DNA of 64,000 nt from Palaeococcus ferrophilus DSM 13482 (GCF_000966265.1 NZ_LANF01000014.1:1-64000); one strand, 5' to 3'; shown: positions 1 to 8,380, counted from the first letter of the stretch. The notes: generated by a model from the letters alone, not told the origin. Made by a program: numbers and translations.

Positions 1-380
1 AAGGATTTGAAGAAAACGAGGTCGCCGTCGAGGGTGAGCTTGGCGATGAAGCCGTCCGCTCTGTTGAAGGTCGAGTCACCCATCTCACCTACCACGTAAA
101 CGTAGCCGTCGTGGAAGACCGCGTCCTTGGCCCACACCGGGGCGTTCGTGTAGTAAACGCGGGCGAAAAGGGGTTTTCCGTCCTTGATGGCCGTGGCGAA
201 GAGGGCTCTGTCAGGGGTGAAGCTCTCGCTCGACCCCACGAGGAACACAGCCCCTCCCGCGGGCTGGACAAAGACGGCGCCGTCGTACTTGTCCCCTCCC
301 CACGTGAGGCTCTCTATTTCGTAGGCGCTCACCATCGGAAGGAGAACCATAAGTATCAAAAATATCGCCAGTTTTCTCAT
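1..380 (-). CDS. Secreted beta-propeller-like protein, 5' part only (cut by window edge)
   Basis: An open frame runs leftward from an ATG at 380 and leaves the window at base 1, so only about 126 N-terminal residues are seen. It opens with a signal peptide (MRKLAIFLILMVLLPMVSA) followed by short repeats such as GGAVFLVGSSES and DGYVYVVGEMGDS. These are typical of beta-propeller blades in exported archaeal proteins. The start is preceded by GGTGATGCGA, a good ribosome site. The signal peptide implies export to the cell surface. The exact function is not recognisable, and the missing C-terminus could carry an anchor. Confidence 0.7.
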   Translation of the reverse strand, partial: MRKLAIFLILMVLLPMVSAYEIESLTWGGDKYDGAVFVQPAGGAVFLVGSSESFTPDRALFATAIKDGKPLFARVYYTNAPVWAKDAVFHDGYVYVVGEMGDSTFNRADGFIAKLTLDGDLVFFKS

Positions 381-423
381 TCGCATCACCTAAAAATTGG
401 TTTGTTGTGGAAGTAAAAAGCTT

Positions 424-888
424 TTACCATTTCCTTCTGCCCTTGCCGAAGAATATGTCCGTGACCTTAGGCAGGTCTTCCCCGCGGAACTCGTTGTAGA
501 AGCGGTCCGTTTCCTCCATGGAGAGTCTTTCAAGCCCCTCCGGAACACCCTCAACGAGGGCATACTCCAAATCCTCACCCTTCCTGGCCACCTCGAGCGT
601 GTAAACGGGCACACCTCTCTTCTCGGCCTCCTCAATCTCGGCAACCACACCCGCGGTCAGCTTCCCCATCACCGCGACCGCGACGAGTGATTTGGCTTTG
701 CCTATCATGTGGAACGTCGAGCGGAGGCCGTAGCTTGAGGGCACGAGAATATTCTCCGCCCCGAGCTCCTCCTCGATGATACTCACTATAGCTTTCTCCG
801 TCCTGGTGTTGTAGAGTATCGTGGGCTCGCTGAGGTAAACGAAGGGGCCCAAATCTTCCTCCCGTCTCTTACGCAAAAATCCGAACAT
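424..888 (-). CDS. Conserved hypothetical protein (154 aa)
   Basis: I chose the ATG at 888 because it follows GGGGGTGATTTA. A longer frame back to 969 has no comparable ribosome site and reads through a low-quality leader. The protein starts MFGFLRKRREEDLGPF, has no signal peptide and no transmembrane segment, and is mixed alpha/beta. A stretch near residues 50-75 (GKAKSLVAVAVMGKLTAGVV) has the look of a Rossmann-like or PIN-like core. I do not recognise the family. It diverges from the TPR gene at 1012, and the two promoters share the spacer. Confidence 0.7.
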   Translation of the reverse strand: MFGFLRKRREEDLGPFVYLSEPTILYNTRTEKAIVSIIEEELGAENILVPSSYGLRSTFHMIGKAKSLVAVAVMGKLTAGVVAEIEEAEKRGVPVYTLEVARKGEDLEYALVEGVPEGLERLSMEETDRFYNEFRGEDLPKVTDIFFGKGRRKW

Positions 889-1011
889 TAAATCACCCCC
901 GGCCTTTTCAGCCTTCTCCTCACCCATGGTTCCTTTTCTTGGGAACCTAATAAACCTTTGGAGGGGCATAGCTTTTTAACTTCTCTCACCTAGTGCCTTC
1001 CGGTGATACGA

Positions 1012-2031
1012 ATGGAGGAGTTTGAGAAGGCCATGGCCGAGAAGGACTGCGAAAAGGTGCTTGAACTGTTTGACGATTACCTTGAGGGCGTCGAGGACGA
1101 GGATAAGCTCAGGGAAACCCTAAAAGAGCTTGAGAAGCTCGCGGTTGAGTGCTGGAGCTACGACCTGGCGCACGAGGTGGCCCACGTTTACGCCCACCTC
1201 GAGGAGGAAGAGAGGCTCTTCAACGCCTACAGGGGCATAGTGGAGAGGGCCAGGGGAAGCGAGCGCTATGCCGAGGCCCTCTACTACCTGGCCGACGCTT
1301 ACGAGCACTTCGGCTTTTACGAGGATGCCCTCAAAACTTTTGAGGAGCTGTACGAGCTGGAAAAGGCCTCAGGGGAGAGGAAGGAGGAGGCCCTCACGCT
1401 GGCCCGCATGGCCCTGGTTCACGAAGAGCTGGATGACCTCGAGGAGGCCATAAGGAAGATGGAAGCCGCTAGCGCCCTGTTCAGGGAACTCGGCGATGAT
1501 CTCAACCACATGATAACCCTTGTTGACCTGGCCCACTTCCACCACGAGGCGGGGGACGATGAGAGGGCCCTCGCTCTCCTCGAGGAGGTTCTCAGGAACC
1601 CGAGGGACACGGAGGTGGAGGTGAACGCGCTCCTCATAAGGGGCGAGGTGAAGCTCGAGAGGGGCCAGTACAGGGACGCCTTCAAAGACATCGCCATGGC
1701 GATGGCCAAGGCCCTCGAGACCAGCGAGGAGCTCTTCCTGTTCGTGTTCGATGCACTGAGGCAGTACATTGAGACGCTCATAACGGACAAGGAGTACGCC
1801 CCGGTTTACGAGAACATGGATCTCTTCGTGGAGGCCTTCGAGGGGCACGAGGAATACGCCAGCTTCTTCAGGGCCATAGCGGAGCTTGCCCGCTTTAAAG
1901 AGGGTCATGAGGAGGCGAAGGCACGCTTCGACGAGCTCTACTCAAAAATCGGGGACGAGGAGCTCAGGGCAATTCTGGATGAGCTCAAGAGCATAGGGAC
2001 GACGGTTCTCAACATCGGGATGGGGCTTTGA
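1012..2031 (+). CDS. TPR repeat protein (339 aa)
   Basis: This is an all-helical acidic protein made of successive tetratricopeptide-like helix pairs. Recognisable units include YAEALYYLADAYEHFGFYED, ALTLARMALVHEELDDLEEA and ITLVDLAHFHHEAGDDERA, with the usual Ala/Gly/Tyr spacing. Such proteins are scaffolds for protein-protein contacts in the cytoplasm, and the partner is unknown. The ATG at 1012 follows CGGTGATACGA, which argues against the upstream in-frame GTG at 1003. A TATA-like element GCTTTTTAAC lies at 971-980. The gene stands alone and ends in a hairpin that includes the stop codon. Confidence 0.85.
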   Translation: MEEFEKAMAEKDCEKVLELFDDYLEGVEDEDKLRETLKELEKLAVECWSYDLAHEVAHVYAHLEEEERLFNAYRGIVERARGSERYAEALYYLADAYEHFGFYEDALKTFEELYELEKASGERKEEALTLARMALVHEELDDLEEAIRKMEAASALFRELGDDLNHMITLVDLAHFHHEAGDDERALALLEEVLRNPRDTEVEVNALLIRGEVKLERGQYRDAFKDIAMAMAKALETSEELFLFVFDALRQYIETLITDKEYAPVYENMDLFVEAFEGHEEYASFFRAIAELARFKEGHEEAKARFDELYSKIGDEELRAILDELKSIGTTVLNIGMGL

Positions 2032-2041
2032 GCCCCTTTTT
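2022..2041 (+). terminator. Hairpin plus oligo-T at end of TPR gene
   Basis: GGGGCT and AGCCCC form a perfect 6-bp stem with a 3-nt loop, followed directly by five T residues. The stem overlaps the stop codon of the TPR gene. Thermococcales terminate mainly at oligo-T runs, so the T tract may suffice and the hairpin may be incidental. Confidence 0.5.
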
Positions 2042-2094
2042 CTACTTAAGAGAATTCTGCTTAAGAAAAGGGTTAAAATGCCCTTTCGGGCAAT

Positions 2095-2370
2095 TCAGAA
2101 CCTGGTAACGGTGGTTACCTGGGCGCTCTCGACGTTCTCGAGCTTCTCAATGGCCTCGGCAACCTCGTCGAAGGAGTATCCCTCGGCGTCCTTACCGAGG
2201 AGGTACACGTTGAGGGCGACGAGACCGAATGCTATCGGCTCCCTCTCGACCTTCTGGAAGCCGAACTTCTCGGGAATGACCTTCTTAATGGCCTCCTCGA
2301 GCTCGTCGAGGTTCACATCCGGGTCGGTCGGCATGACCTTTATAACGCCAACGAGGTTGAAGTCGCTCAT
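2095..2370 (-). CDS. Translation elongation factor 1-beta (aEF-1beta)
   Basis: At 91 aa it has the length of the archaeal EF-1B family, which corresponds to the C-terminal guanine-exchange domain of eukaryotic eEF1B-alpha. It promotes GDP/GTP exchange on aEF-1A during translation. Features seen are the start MSDFNLVGVIKVMPTDPDVN, the KKVIPEKFGF segment and the conserved EPIAFGLVALNVYLLG strand. The end ENVESAQVTTVTRF matches the family's usual VESVQVxxxxR ending. It is followed upstream at close range by a zinc-ribbon gene on the same strand, an association common in archaea. Confidence 0.95.
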   Translation of the reverse strand: MSDFNLVGVIKVMPTDPDVNLDELEEAIKKVIPEKFGFQKVEREPIAFGLVALNVYLLGKDAEGYSFDEVAEAIEKLENVESAQVTTVTRF

Positions 2371-2392
2371 TTCTTACACCTCCGTTTTTAAT

Positions 2393-2569
2393 TCACGGGC
2401 CCTCCCAGCCGCACTTGGGGCACTTGTAGGTCACCCCGAGCACGCGGCAGCTTTCGCATCTCCATATGACCTCCTCACCGCAGTTGGGGCACACGAAGTG
2501 CGTGGCCTTCTCCCTTGGGCTAATCTCCTTTCCGCATGACGTGCAGACAGGCACTTTAAAGCTTTCCAT
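2393..2569 (-). CDS. Small zinc-ribbon protein (58 aa)
   Basis: A 58-codon gene begins with ATG at 2569 after GGAGGTGGAGTGA. It contains four CxxC-type knuckles: CTSC, CPNC, CESC and CPKCGWEG at the C-terminus. This is the compact double zinc-ribbon protein (DUF1610-like, HVO_2753-type) found next to EF-1beta in many archaea. The gene order here, zinc ribbon then EF-1beta with 22 bp between, fits one transcript. The family is thought to bind nucleic acid or to assist translation. Its molecular role is not established from sequence. Confidence 0.9.
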   Translation of the reverse strand: MESFKVPVCTSCGKEISPREKATHFVCPNCGEEVIWRCESCRVLGVTYKCPKCGWEGP

Positions 2570-2657
2570 TCACTCCACCTCCAGAAATGGGGTTTTTGGT
2601 TATCGTAAATTTCTGAATTCCCTTTATGGCGAGCCTTTATAAAGTTTACCATGCGCT

Positions 2658-3248
2658 TCAAAGGTTCTCCACGTTCTCCTCCAGCTTCTTCAGCTTCCCC
2701 TTGGCCCTCCTCAGCTGGCGGTTGGCCATTTCCACCGCCCGGGCTAGGTAATCTTCTCCCACCCAGAGCTCACCGTCCTCTCCCAGCGGGATGTCGAGCC
2801 GCTCGGTGGAGTGTATCTCCACCACGAGCTTCTTGTGGCTCACGCTCTTTATGCTCGAGTTCTTGAAGCCGCTGAGAACGCCGACGTTGAGGAGCCTCAC
2901 CGCGTCTTCAAGCGTTCTCGAAGCCACGTGGAGTATCGGGGAGTGCACCATGAGCCAGAGCATCCCGCCGTCGTGCTTTTTCACAGCATTTAGGACCTCT
3001 TCGAGGCCGATCTCGCGGTGCCACTTCCCGAGCCACCTCGCGTTCACCTTGTCGCCGAAGTCGGGCATCTGCATGACGGTTATCCTTCCGGAGCACGAGG
3101 AGGTCGTGAAGTACTCTTCCCTTGAGTTTAGCTTCTCAAGCAGGGGGATAACATCCTCATCCACGAGCCCCAGCCTGAGGGCCTCCTCGAGCTTCTCCAT
3201 AGCGAGCCTCTTCTGCAGTTCGAAGTTCTTCTCGTAAAGGTAGGGCAT
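2658..3248 (-). CDS. taw3: tRNA-Phe wyosine-pathway methyltransferase Taw3
   Basis: At 196 aa it matches the TYW3/Taw3 family, which methylates N4 of the 4-demethylwyosine derivative at position 37 of tRNA-Phe using S-adenosylmethionine. Family marks seen are EYFTTSSCSGRITVMQ near residues 45-60, the HDGGMLWLMVHSPILHV segment and GFKNSSIKS. The ATG at 3248 has no Shine-Dalgarno site. A TATA box (GGTTTTTAACC on the gene strand) centred near 3275 predicts a start of transcription at or next to the ATG, so the mRNA is probably leaderless. The in-frame extension to 3302 crosses this promoter and is unlikely to be translated. Confidence 0.9.
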   Translation of the reverse strand: MPYLYEKNFELQKRLAMEKLEEALRLGLVDEDVIPLLEKLNSREEYFTTSSCSGRITVMQMPDFGDKVNARWLGKWHREIGLEEVLNAVKKHDGGMLWLMVHSPILHVASRTLEDAVRLLNVGVLSGFKNSSIKSVSHKKLVVEIHSTERLDIPLGEDGELWVGEDYLARAVEMANRQLRRAKGKLKKLEENVENL

Positions 3249-3267
3249 GGTTGATAGCTGGGGGAGG

Positions 3268-3281
3268 TGGTTAAAAACCTT
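3268..3281 (-). promoter_or_regulatory. TATA box of taw3 (leaderless transcript)
   Basis: On the gene strand the element reads AGGTTTTTAACC, centred about 27 bp upstream of the taw3 ATG. That is the normal archaeal TATA-to-start distance, so transcription should begin at the initiation codon. Confidence 0.55.
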
Positions 3282-3339
3282 TCCCGCGGTCGGGACACTC
3301 ACGGGGACTTCGGGTTTGAGGTTGGCTTAAGGGATGCTT

Positions 3340-3870
3340 GGAGTTGCCAGGACTTTCTCTGTCCGCTGGGCGATTGTTATTTTCCCGCTTCCCCTTTACC
3401 CCTTCCCACTGGTGGATTTCAGAATTAGGGGTTAACGTAAGGGGCACGTTGGATTGCTGAAACCTCTCAGAAAACTGCCCCTCGAAAAGGGGAATTCTCG
3501 CCTGTTGGGAGTTTGTTGAGCTTCAGGCTTCCCCTTTACCCCTTCAAACGGATTCCTTTCTGGTGGGATTATTCGGCCCCCAGACAGCTCTCCCACCGGG
3601 CGATGGTTAAGCTGGTTGATTTCAGAATTAGGGGGTAACTTAGGGGGCACGAAAACTCGCAGACTCAAATCAGGCTAATGCCCCCAGATGGAAAGGCTTT
3701 CAAAAAGGGGAACCTTCACCTGCTGGGAGTTTGTTGGGCTTCAGTCTTCCCCTTTACCCCTTCAAACTGGCGGGTTTCAGAATCAGGGGGTACCTTAGGG
3801 GGCAAGAGTCCTTGCTGTGACTTGCCCGACTCCTGCCCCCAGATGGAAAGGCTTTTAAAAACTTCCAAAA
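3340..3870 (+). repeat. Three imperfect direct repeats upstream of tRNA-Leu
   Basis: A unit of about 150-230 bp occurs three times. Shared blocks are GCTTCCCCTTTACCCCTTC (near 3386, 3526 and, with TC for GC, 3745), then TTTCAGAATTAGGGGGTAAC (near 3417, 3620 and 3775 with small changes), then AGGGGGCAC. In the last two copies this is followed by CCCCCAGATGGAAAGGCTTT. The second copy carries about 60 extra bases between the first two blocks. The last copy ends in TTTTAAAAAC, the TATA region of the tRNA gene, and the previous copy ends in the related TTTCAAAAAG. No credible protein is encoded, so the block looks like tandem duplication of a tRNA upstream region or a degraded element. Confidence 0.75.
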
Positions 3871-3901
3871 ACAATTGAAACCGGGAGCGTTCCTCGCACA
3901 C

Positions 3902-3989
3902 GCGGGGGTTGCCGAGCCTGGTCAAAGGCGGCGGACTCAAGATCCGCTCCCGCAGGGGTTCAGGGGTTCAAATCCCCTCCCCCGCACCA
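3902..3989 (+). tRNA. tRNA-Leu (anticodon CAA)
   Basis: Acceptor strands GCGGGGG (3902-3908) and CCCCCGC (3979-3985) pair perfectly. The anticodon stem GCGGA/TCCGC encloses the loop CTCAAGA, giving anticodon CAA for UUG codons. A long variable arm and the T loop GGGGTTCAAATCCCC follow, as expected of a class II tRNA-Leu. The discriminator A and an encoded CCA (3987-3989) are present. A TATA-like GCTTTTAAAAAC lies about 40-50 bp upstream. Its 3' end is overlapped on the other strand by the acyl-CoA synthetase gene. Confidence 0.95.
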
Positions 3990-5314
3990 TTTCGCCTTCT
4001 GGAAAGCCATGCAAGTGCTTTTGCGGCCTTCTCCGGTGTTGGGAAGTTCTTGATGCCGTGCTTCTCGAGCAGTTCAACACCCTCCCTAACGAGCTCCCCG
4101 GCCATGAAGTTAACGATTATGGGCTTGGAGCAGTTTGCCTCAACGATGGCCCTCGCTATCTCCTCGCTCGGTATGAATATGGGCGGCACGCAGATTACCA
4201 GGAGGGAATCAACGTTCTCGTCTCCGCAGGTTATTTCTATTGTTCTCCTGTAGCGCTCGTAGTCCGCATCGGCTATCAAATCTATCGGGTTCTTCACGGA
4301 GCACTGGGACGGGAGGAACGACCTAAGGGCTTCAACCGTTTCTTCGCCCAGCTTGGCTATCTCAAGGCCGAGCCTTTCGAGCTTGTCCGTCGCCAAAACT
4401 CCCGGCCCTCCGGAGTTCGTGATGACAGCGACCCTCTTCCCGGCTTTGGCGTACATCTCAAAAGCTTTGGCTGCATCAAAGACCTCCTCCATCTCCTCGA
4501 CCTCTATGGCGCCAGCCTGCTTGAAGGCCGCGCGGTAGATTTCATAGCTCCCCGCGAGAGAACCCGTGTGCGAGGCAGCGGCCTTCGCACCGCTCGCGCT
4601 CTTTCCTGCCTTGAGCACTATGACGGGCTTCTTCGATGAGGCGTAGCGGAGCGCCTTGAGGAAGCGCCTCCCGTCCTTCACCCCCTCGATGTAGAGGGCT
4701 ATTGCCCTCGTGTTCTCATCGTCGGCAAAGTACTCCAAAAAGTCACTCTCGTTGAGATCAGCGGCGTTCCCGTAGGAGACGAAGGCGGAAAAGCCAACCC
4801 CTTCATCGTTGCCCATGGCCAACGCCGCACCACCGAAGGCCCCGCTCTGGCTGATCAAAGCTAATCCGCCGGGCTTAACGCGAACCTCGAAGGAGCCGAA
4901 GAACCTTCCATGAACTCCAAAGATGCCCGCGCAGTTGGGGCCGATTATTCTCACGCCGTGCTTTTTGGCTCTCTGGACCAGTTCGCGCTCAAGCTCCCCG
5001 TTGCCCACCTCTGAAAAGCCCGCGGAGATTACAACGGCCCCCCTGATGAGCGGCCCGATTTCGTCAATTAAATCAGGGACGATTTTAGCTGGAACCGCGA
5101 TTATGGCGGTATCAACGGGCTCTTCAAGCTTCTCCCCGATTTCAAAGCTCTTCCCCGCGATTTCAACCCTTCCACCCTTCGGGTTCACCGGGAGGATATT
5201 CCCATCGAAGCCTCCCTCGACGATGTTCCTCAGGATTTCATATGCTATCGCTCCTTTCTTGAACGATCCAAAGACGGCCACGCTCGACGGGTAGAAAAAA
5301 GCATCCAAACTCAC
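3968..5314 (-). CDS. ADP-forming acyl/acetyl-CoA synthetase, alpha subunit
   Basis: This 448-aa protein has the architecture of the ACD alpha subunit: an N-terminal CoA-binding Rossmann domain (VAVFGSFKKGAIAYEIL, PVNPKGG), a succinyl-CoA-ligase-like domain (RIIGPNCAGIFG, ALISQSGAFG) and the phosphorylated His249 in AASHTGSLAG. The complex converts acyl-CoA, ADP and phosphate to acid, CoA and ATP, the final energy-yielding step of peptide and sugar fermentation in Thermococcales. The beta (ATP-grasp) subunit is not nearby, as is usual for the several paralogous alpha subunits. I took the GTG at 5314 because it follows GGAGGTGGTG. The last 22 bases are antisense to the 3' end of tRNA-Leu, giving the tail RRNGAGEGI, which does not look conserved. 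Confidence 0.9.
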   Translation of the reverse strand: MSLDAFFYPSSVAVFGSFKKGAIAYEILRNIVEGGFDGNILPVNPKGGRVEIAGKSFEIGEKLEEPVDTAIIAVPAKIVPDLIDEIGPLIRGAVVISAGFSEVGNGELERELVQRAKKHGVRIIGPNCAGIFGVHGRFFGSFEVRVKPGGLALISQSGAFGGAALAMGNDEGVGFSAFVSYGNAADLNESDFLEYFADDENTRAIALYIEGVKDGRRFLKALRYASSKKPVIVLKAGKSASGAKAAASHTGSLAGSYEIYRAAFKQAGAIEVEEMEEVFDAAKAFEMYAKAGKRVAVITNSGGPGVLATDKLERLGLEIAKLGEETVEALRSFLPSQCSVKNPIDLIADADYERYRRTIEITCGDENVDSLLVICVPPIFIPSEEIARAIVEANCSKPIIVNFMAGELVREGVELLEKHGIKNFPTPEKAAKALAWLSRRRNGAGEGI

Positions 5315-5397
5315 ACCACCACCTCCGTAGGAATGTCGCGGAACGCTAAAAAAGCTTATTGGTGGTTCCAGTTCTTTCAAAAAATTGGGAGGAAGGG

Positions 5398-6582
5398 TCA
5401 CCTCTTCTTCGGCAGCCCGCTGCCCCTCTTGGTCTTGGGTGCCCTCTCCCTTCTCCTCGATTTCTCCTCGCGCCCTGTGAGGAGGAGCGCACCCAGGATC
5501 AGGCCCGCAACGACGAGGCCCGCTACTATGAGCTTCTTCGTGTTCTTCTCCTCCGCGTAGAGCACGTTCACGGAGTACCCGTTTACCCTGCTTTCCTTGT
5601 GCTCCCCGGCTATCGAGACGCTGTCGAACCTGAAGGGGAAGGTAACGGTCACGTTCCATTCCTTGGTGAAGAGGCTCTCGCGGTAGTCCACCTGCGGCTT
5701 TATTTCGCCCCTTACCTCTATCCTGTTCTCCCCCGCATTCACTGAGAGTCCTGTGGCGCCCATGTTCTTCTCGAACTCTTCCACGAGGCGCTTCTCTATG
5801 TACTCGTTAACGGGCGCCCCCTCGAAGGTGGCGTTGAACTTCATGAAGCCGCTCCAGTCGTACTGAAGGGTTATTGCCTTCCTGGTGGAGTTGAGGAACT
5901 CGCCCCAGGTTACGAAGTTCCCAGAGGTCTGGTTTTCGCTTGCGGTCTTGTTCTGCTGCAGCTCCTCGTAGAGGGACGCGTCGTAGGTTATCACGACTAT
6001 CGGGAGGAAGTCCCCGTTCTCCCAGTAAGCGACGTTGTCGGTGAAGTCCTTCGGAACGGGGGCGAGGTTGAGGACGTAGGCGTCCCTCGGTAGCGTCAGG
6101 TAGAGGCGACTCCACATGTAGGAGTAGACCACGTTGCGGTAGGTGAAGCGGAGCGGGCCGTAGAAAGCGGTCTGGAGTTTCTTGCCATCCTCAACAAGGT
6201 AGTTGTACCACTTGAATGTGACGGTTGCGGTCCAGTTGTCCCCGATTTTAACGAGCCCCTCCGCGGGAATCACGATATGGGCGTCGGGATAGCGCTCGGT
6301 AACTTCATCCTTGAGTTGGCGGTAGACCATGCTGTAGAGGAGGTTCTCGAAGGCTTTGTTGGCCTCCTCCGTACCGTTGTTCTTGGCGATTGATTCGAGC
6401 TCCGTCCTTTCGTCCTTGTCTACGAGCTTGACGCTTATCCTGAAGACTGCGGAGCCCGACTCCGACACGGTTATGTGGACGGTCATGTCGAAGAGGGGCT
6501 GCGGCGAATAAGCGCTCACGCCTCCCACACTCAGTGCCGAGAGAAGGAGGATACCCATGATTAACAGTGCGGCCTTTCTCAC
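5398..6582 (-). CDS. Secreted, membrane-anchored protein with basic C-terminal tail (394 aa)
   Basis: The protein has a signal peptide (residues 1-24, ending SVGGVSA) and an extracellular region of about 320 residues rich in beta strands and NxT/S sites. A single transmembrane helix follows near residues 353-371 (LIVAGLVVAGLILGALLL), then a tail of Arg/Lys that ends GSGLPKKR. This puts the bulk outside the cell with a cationic cytoplasmic tail. I do not recognise a catalytic motif; the family resembles Thermococcales surface proteins of unknown function (possibly DUF4897). It lies upstream of the acyl-CoA synthetase gene on the same strand but has its own spacer. The last residues LPKKR are also found in the protein at 33438-35069. 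Confidence 0.75.
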   Translation of the reverse strand: MRKAALLIMGILLLSALSVGGVSAYSPQPLFDMTVHITVSESGSAVFRISVKLVDKDERTELESIAKNNGTEEANKAFENLLYSMVYRQLKDEVTERYPDAHIVIPAEGLVKIGDNWTATVTFKWYNYLVEDGKKLQTAFYGPLRFTYRNVVYSYMWSRLYLTLPRDAYVLNLAPVPKDFTDNVAYWENGDFLPIVVITYDASLYEELQQNKTASENQTSGNFVTWGEFLNSTRKAITLQYDWSGFMKFNATFEGAPVNEYIEKRLVEEFEKNMGATGLSVNAGENRIEVRGEIKPQVDYRESLFTKEWNVTVTFPFRFDSVSIAGEHKESRVNGYSVNVLYAEEKNTKKLIVAGLVVAGLILGALLLTGREEKSRRRERAPKTKRGSGLPKKR

Positions 6583-6660
6583 CCTTTCACCCCCAAAGTT
6601 TTTTTAGGCGGGGACAAAAAAAGTTATTGGTTTAGTCCTCTAATTTTGCGCGGTGGGAGC

Positions 6661-7131
6661 ATGGGGAAGTACAGAAAGGTTGTCGTTGGAGGGACTTTCG
6701 ACCGCCTTCACCTTGGCCATAAGGCGCTTCTCCGCAGGGCGTTCGAGGTGGGGCGCTTCGTCTACATAGGCCTGACCTCGGACGAGATGGTAAAGGACAA
6801 GCCCTACGCCGAGAGGATACTCCCCTACCCCCACCGTCTAAGGGACCTCCTCAAGTTCCTTGAGGTGAACGGTTATCAAAACTACCGCATCATAAAAATC
6901 CACAATGCCCTCGGATTTACGGTTGAATTTCGGGAGCTTGAGGCCATAGTTGTGAGCGAGGAGACCTACAAGGGTGCCCTCCTCGTAAACCGCGCCAGGG
7001 AGGAGCACGGCCTCAAACCCCTCGCCATCGAGAGGATACCCATAATCAGGAGCGGTATAGGGGAGAAGATAAGCTCATCGCTCATAAGGGCTGGCTTGAT
7101 AGACCCCTTTGGCAACCCTGTTAGGAGGTGA
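6661..7131 (+). CDS. coaD: Phosphopantetheine adenylyltransferase (archaeal type)
   Basis: At 156 aa it is the archaeal/eukaryal-type PPAT that transfers AMP from ATP to 4'-phosphopantetheine to form dephospho-CoA. The nucleotidyltransferase signature GGTFDRLHLGHKALL is at residues 9-23, and the second nucleotide motif ISSSLIR is near residue 140. The ATG at 6661 follows GGTGGGAGC. The earlier start at 6646 would place the ribosome site inside the gene. It ends 4 bp before the next gene, whose ribosome site GGAGGTGAT overlaps its stop, so the two genes are probably cotranscribed. Confidence 0.93.
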   Translation: MGKYRKVVVGGTFDRLHLGHKALLRRAFEVGRFVYIGLTSDEMVKDKPYAERILPYPHRLRDLLKFLEVNGYQNYRIIKIHNALGFTVEFRELEAIVVSEETYKGALLVNRAREEHGLKPLAIERIPIIRSGIGEKISSSLIRAGLIDPFGNPVRR

Positions 7132-7135
7132 TAAA

Positions 7136-8380
7136 ATGAAGGTCATAACCATCGGCTCGGGTGTTGGTGGACTCCTCGCCTCGGCCTTCCTGGCCCGGGG
7201 GGGTCATGAGGTGGTTGTCCTTGAGAAATCGCCCTTCATAGGGGGCAGGTGCACGAATATAGAATACATGGGCTTCGGCCTCTCCACGGGGGCGTTCCAC
7301 ATGATCCCCCACGGCTCGGACGGGCCCCTCGCCCACCTGCTCCGCCTCATAGGGGCCGACGTGGAGATAGTCAACTCCGACCCCAAGGGGCTCATACGCT
7401 ATGACGGAAGGACTTTCCACTACCGCGAGGGGTGGAAGTACCTGGGCTGGCGCGAGAGGGCAAGGGCCATGAAACTCATGGCCGATGTAAAGCGCGGGAA
7501 GCTCCCCCCCGAGGGAATTAGCGCGAGGGAGTGGATAGCGGAGAGCGTAGGTGAGAACGAGTTCGTTATGAGGTTTATAGAGTCCTTCCTCGGGTGGGCG
7601 GTTAGCCTGACCGGCGACGACGTTCCCGCGGTGGAGCTCGCGAAGGAGATAAAGGCCGCCCTCCGCTGGGGCGGGCCGGGTCTGATAAGGGGAGGATGTA
7701 AGGCGCTCACGGGGGGCATAGCGGAGCGCGTTGAGGCCTATGGGGGGAGGATACTCACGGGGAAGAGGGTAGTCGAGGTGGACGTGGAGAGGAAGAGGGT
7801 TCTGACATCGGAGAACGAGGAGTTCCCCTACGACGTCCTCATCTCAAACGCGGGGATTAGAGAGACGGTTGAGCTCGTTGGAAGGGAGCACTTTGATGGG
7901 GACTACCTGAGGAAGCTCGACTCCCTGAGGCCGAGCGAGGGCATAAAGTACAACATCGCCCTCCCGGGGAAACCGAGGATAGGCAACACCGTGGTGTTCA
8001 CTCTCGACGCGGAGAGAATAAACGGCTACAACGAACCCTCCTCACTCTCGCCGGAGCTCGCACCGAAGGGTTATACGCTCGTCATGGCCCATCACGCCCT
8101 CAGGAGCAGGAACATCCGGAAGGAGCGCGAGCTAGGTTTGAGGGACGTTGAGGAGCTCTTCCCCGACGGGGAGGTCGTCATGGTGCAGACTTACCTCGAC
8201 GGCAACCCGGTTAACCGCGTCGCATCGGGCCAGCACCTCGAGCTCCCGCTGGATGATGTCTTCGTGGTGGGGGACGCATATAAGGGTGAAGGCGGCATAG
8301 AAATAGATGGAATCGCCCTTGGAGTTATGAAGGTTCTCCAGAGGCTCAACGTGGCAAAATTCGACGAGTGGTACCTTTAA
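7136..8380 (+). CDS. FAD-dependent oxidoreductase, phytoene-desaturase/amine-oxidase fold (414 aa)
   Basis: The N-terminal dinucleotide motif GSGVGGLLASAFLARGGHEV is followed by EKSPFIGGRC, the classic FAD-binding start of the COG1233 group (phytoene desaturases, carotenoid isomerases and related enzymes). A C-terminal FAD motif VFVVGDAYKGEGGIEIDGIA completes the fold. The protein is of usual length for the archaeal members, whose substrates are mostly unknown. Candidates include isoprenoid or lipid saturation. The ATG at 7136 follows GGAGGTGAT, which overlaps the coaD stop, so the two genes form one operon although no metabolic link is obvious. No membrane segment is seen. Confidence 0.85.
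   Translation: MKVITIGSGVGGLLASAFLARGGHEVVVLEKSPFIGGRCTNIEYMGFGLSTGAFHMIPHGSDGPLAHLLRLIGADVEIVNSDPKGLIRYDGRTFHYREGWKYLGWRERARAMKLMADVKRGKLPPEGISAREWIAESVGENEFVMRFIESFLGWAVSLTGDDVPAVELAKEIKAALRWGGPGLIRGGCKALTGGIAERVEAYGGRILTGKRVVEVDVERKRVLTSENEEFPYDVLISNAGIRETVELVGREHFDGDYLRKLDSLRPSEGIKYNIALPGKPRIGNTVVFTLDAERINGYNEPSSLSPELAPKGYTLVMAHHALRSRNIRKERELGLRDVEELFPDGEVVMVQTYLDGNPVNRVASGQHLELPLDDVFVVGDAYKGEGGIEIDGIALGVMKVLQRLNVAKFDEWYL

Noticed and set aside
3678-3878. A 66-codon frame in the repeat block before tRNA-Leu
   Set aside because: It crosses two repeat copies, has no ribosome site and overlaps the tRNA promoter.
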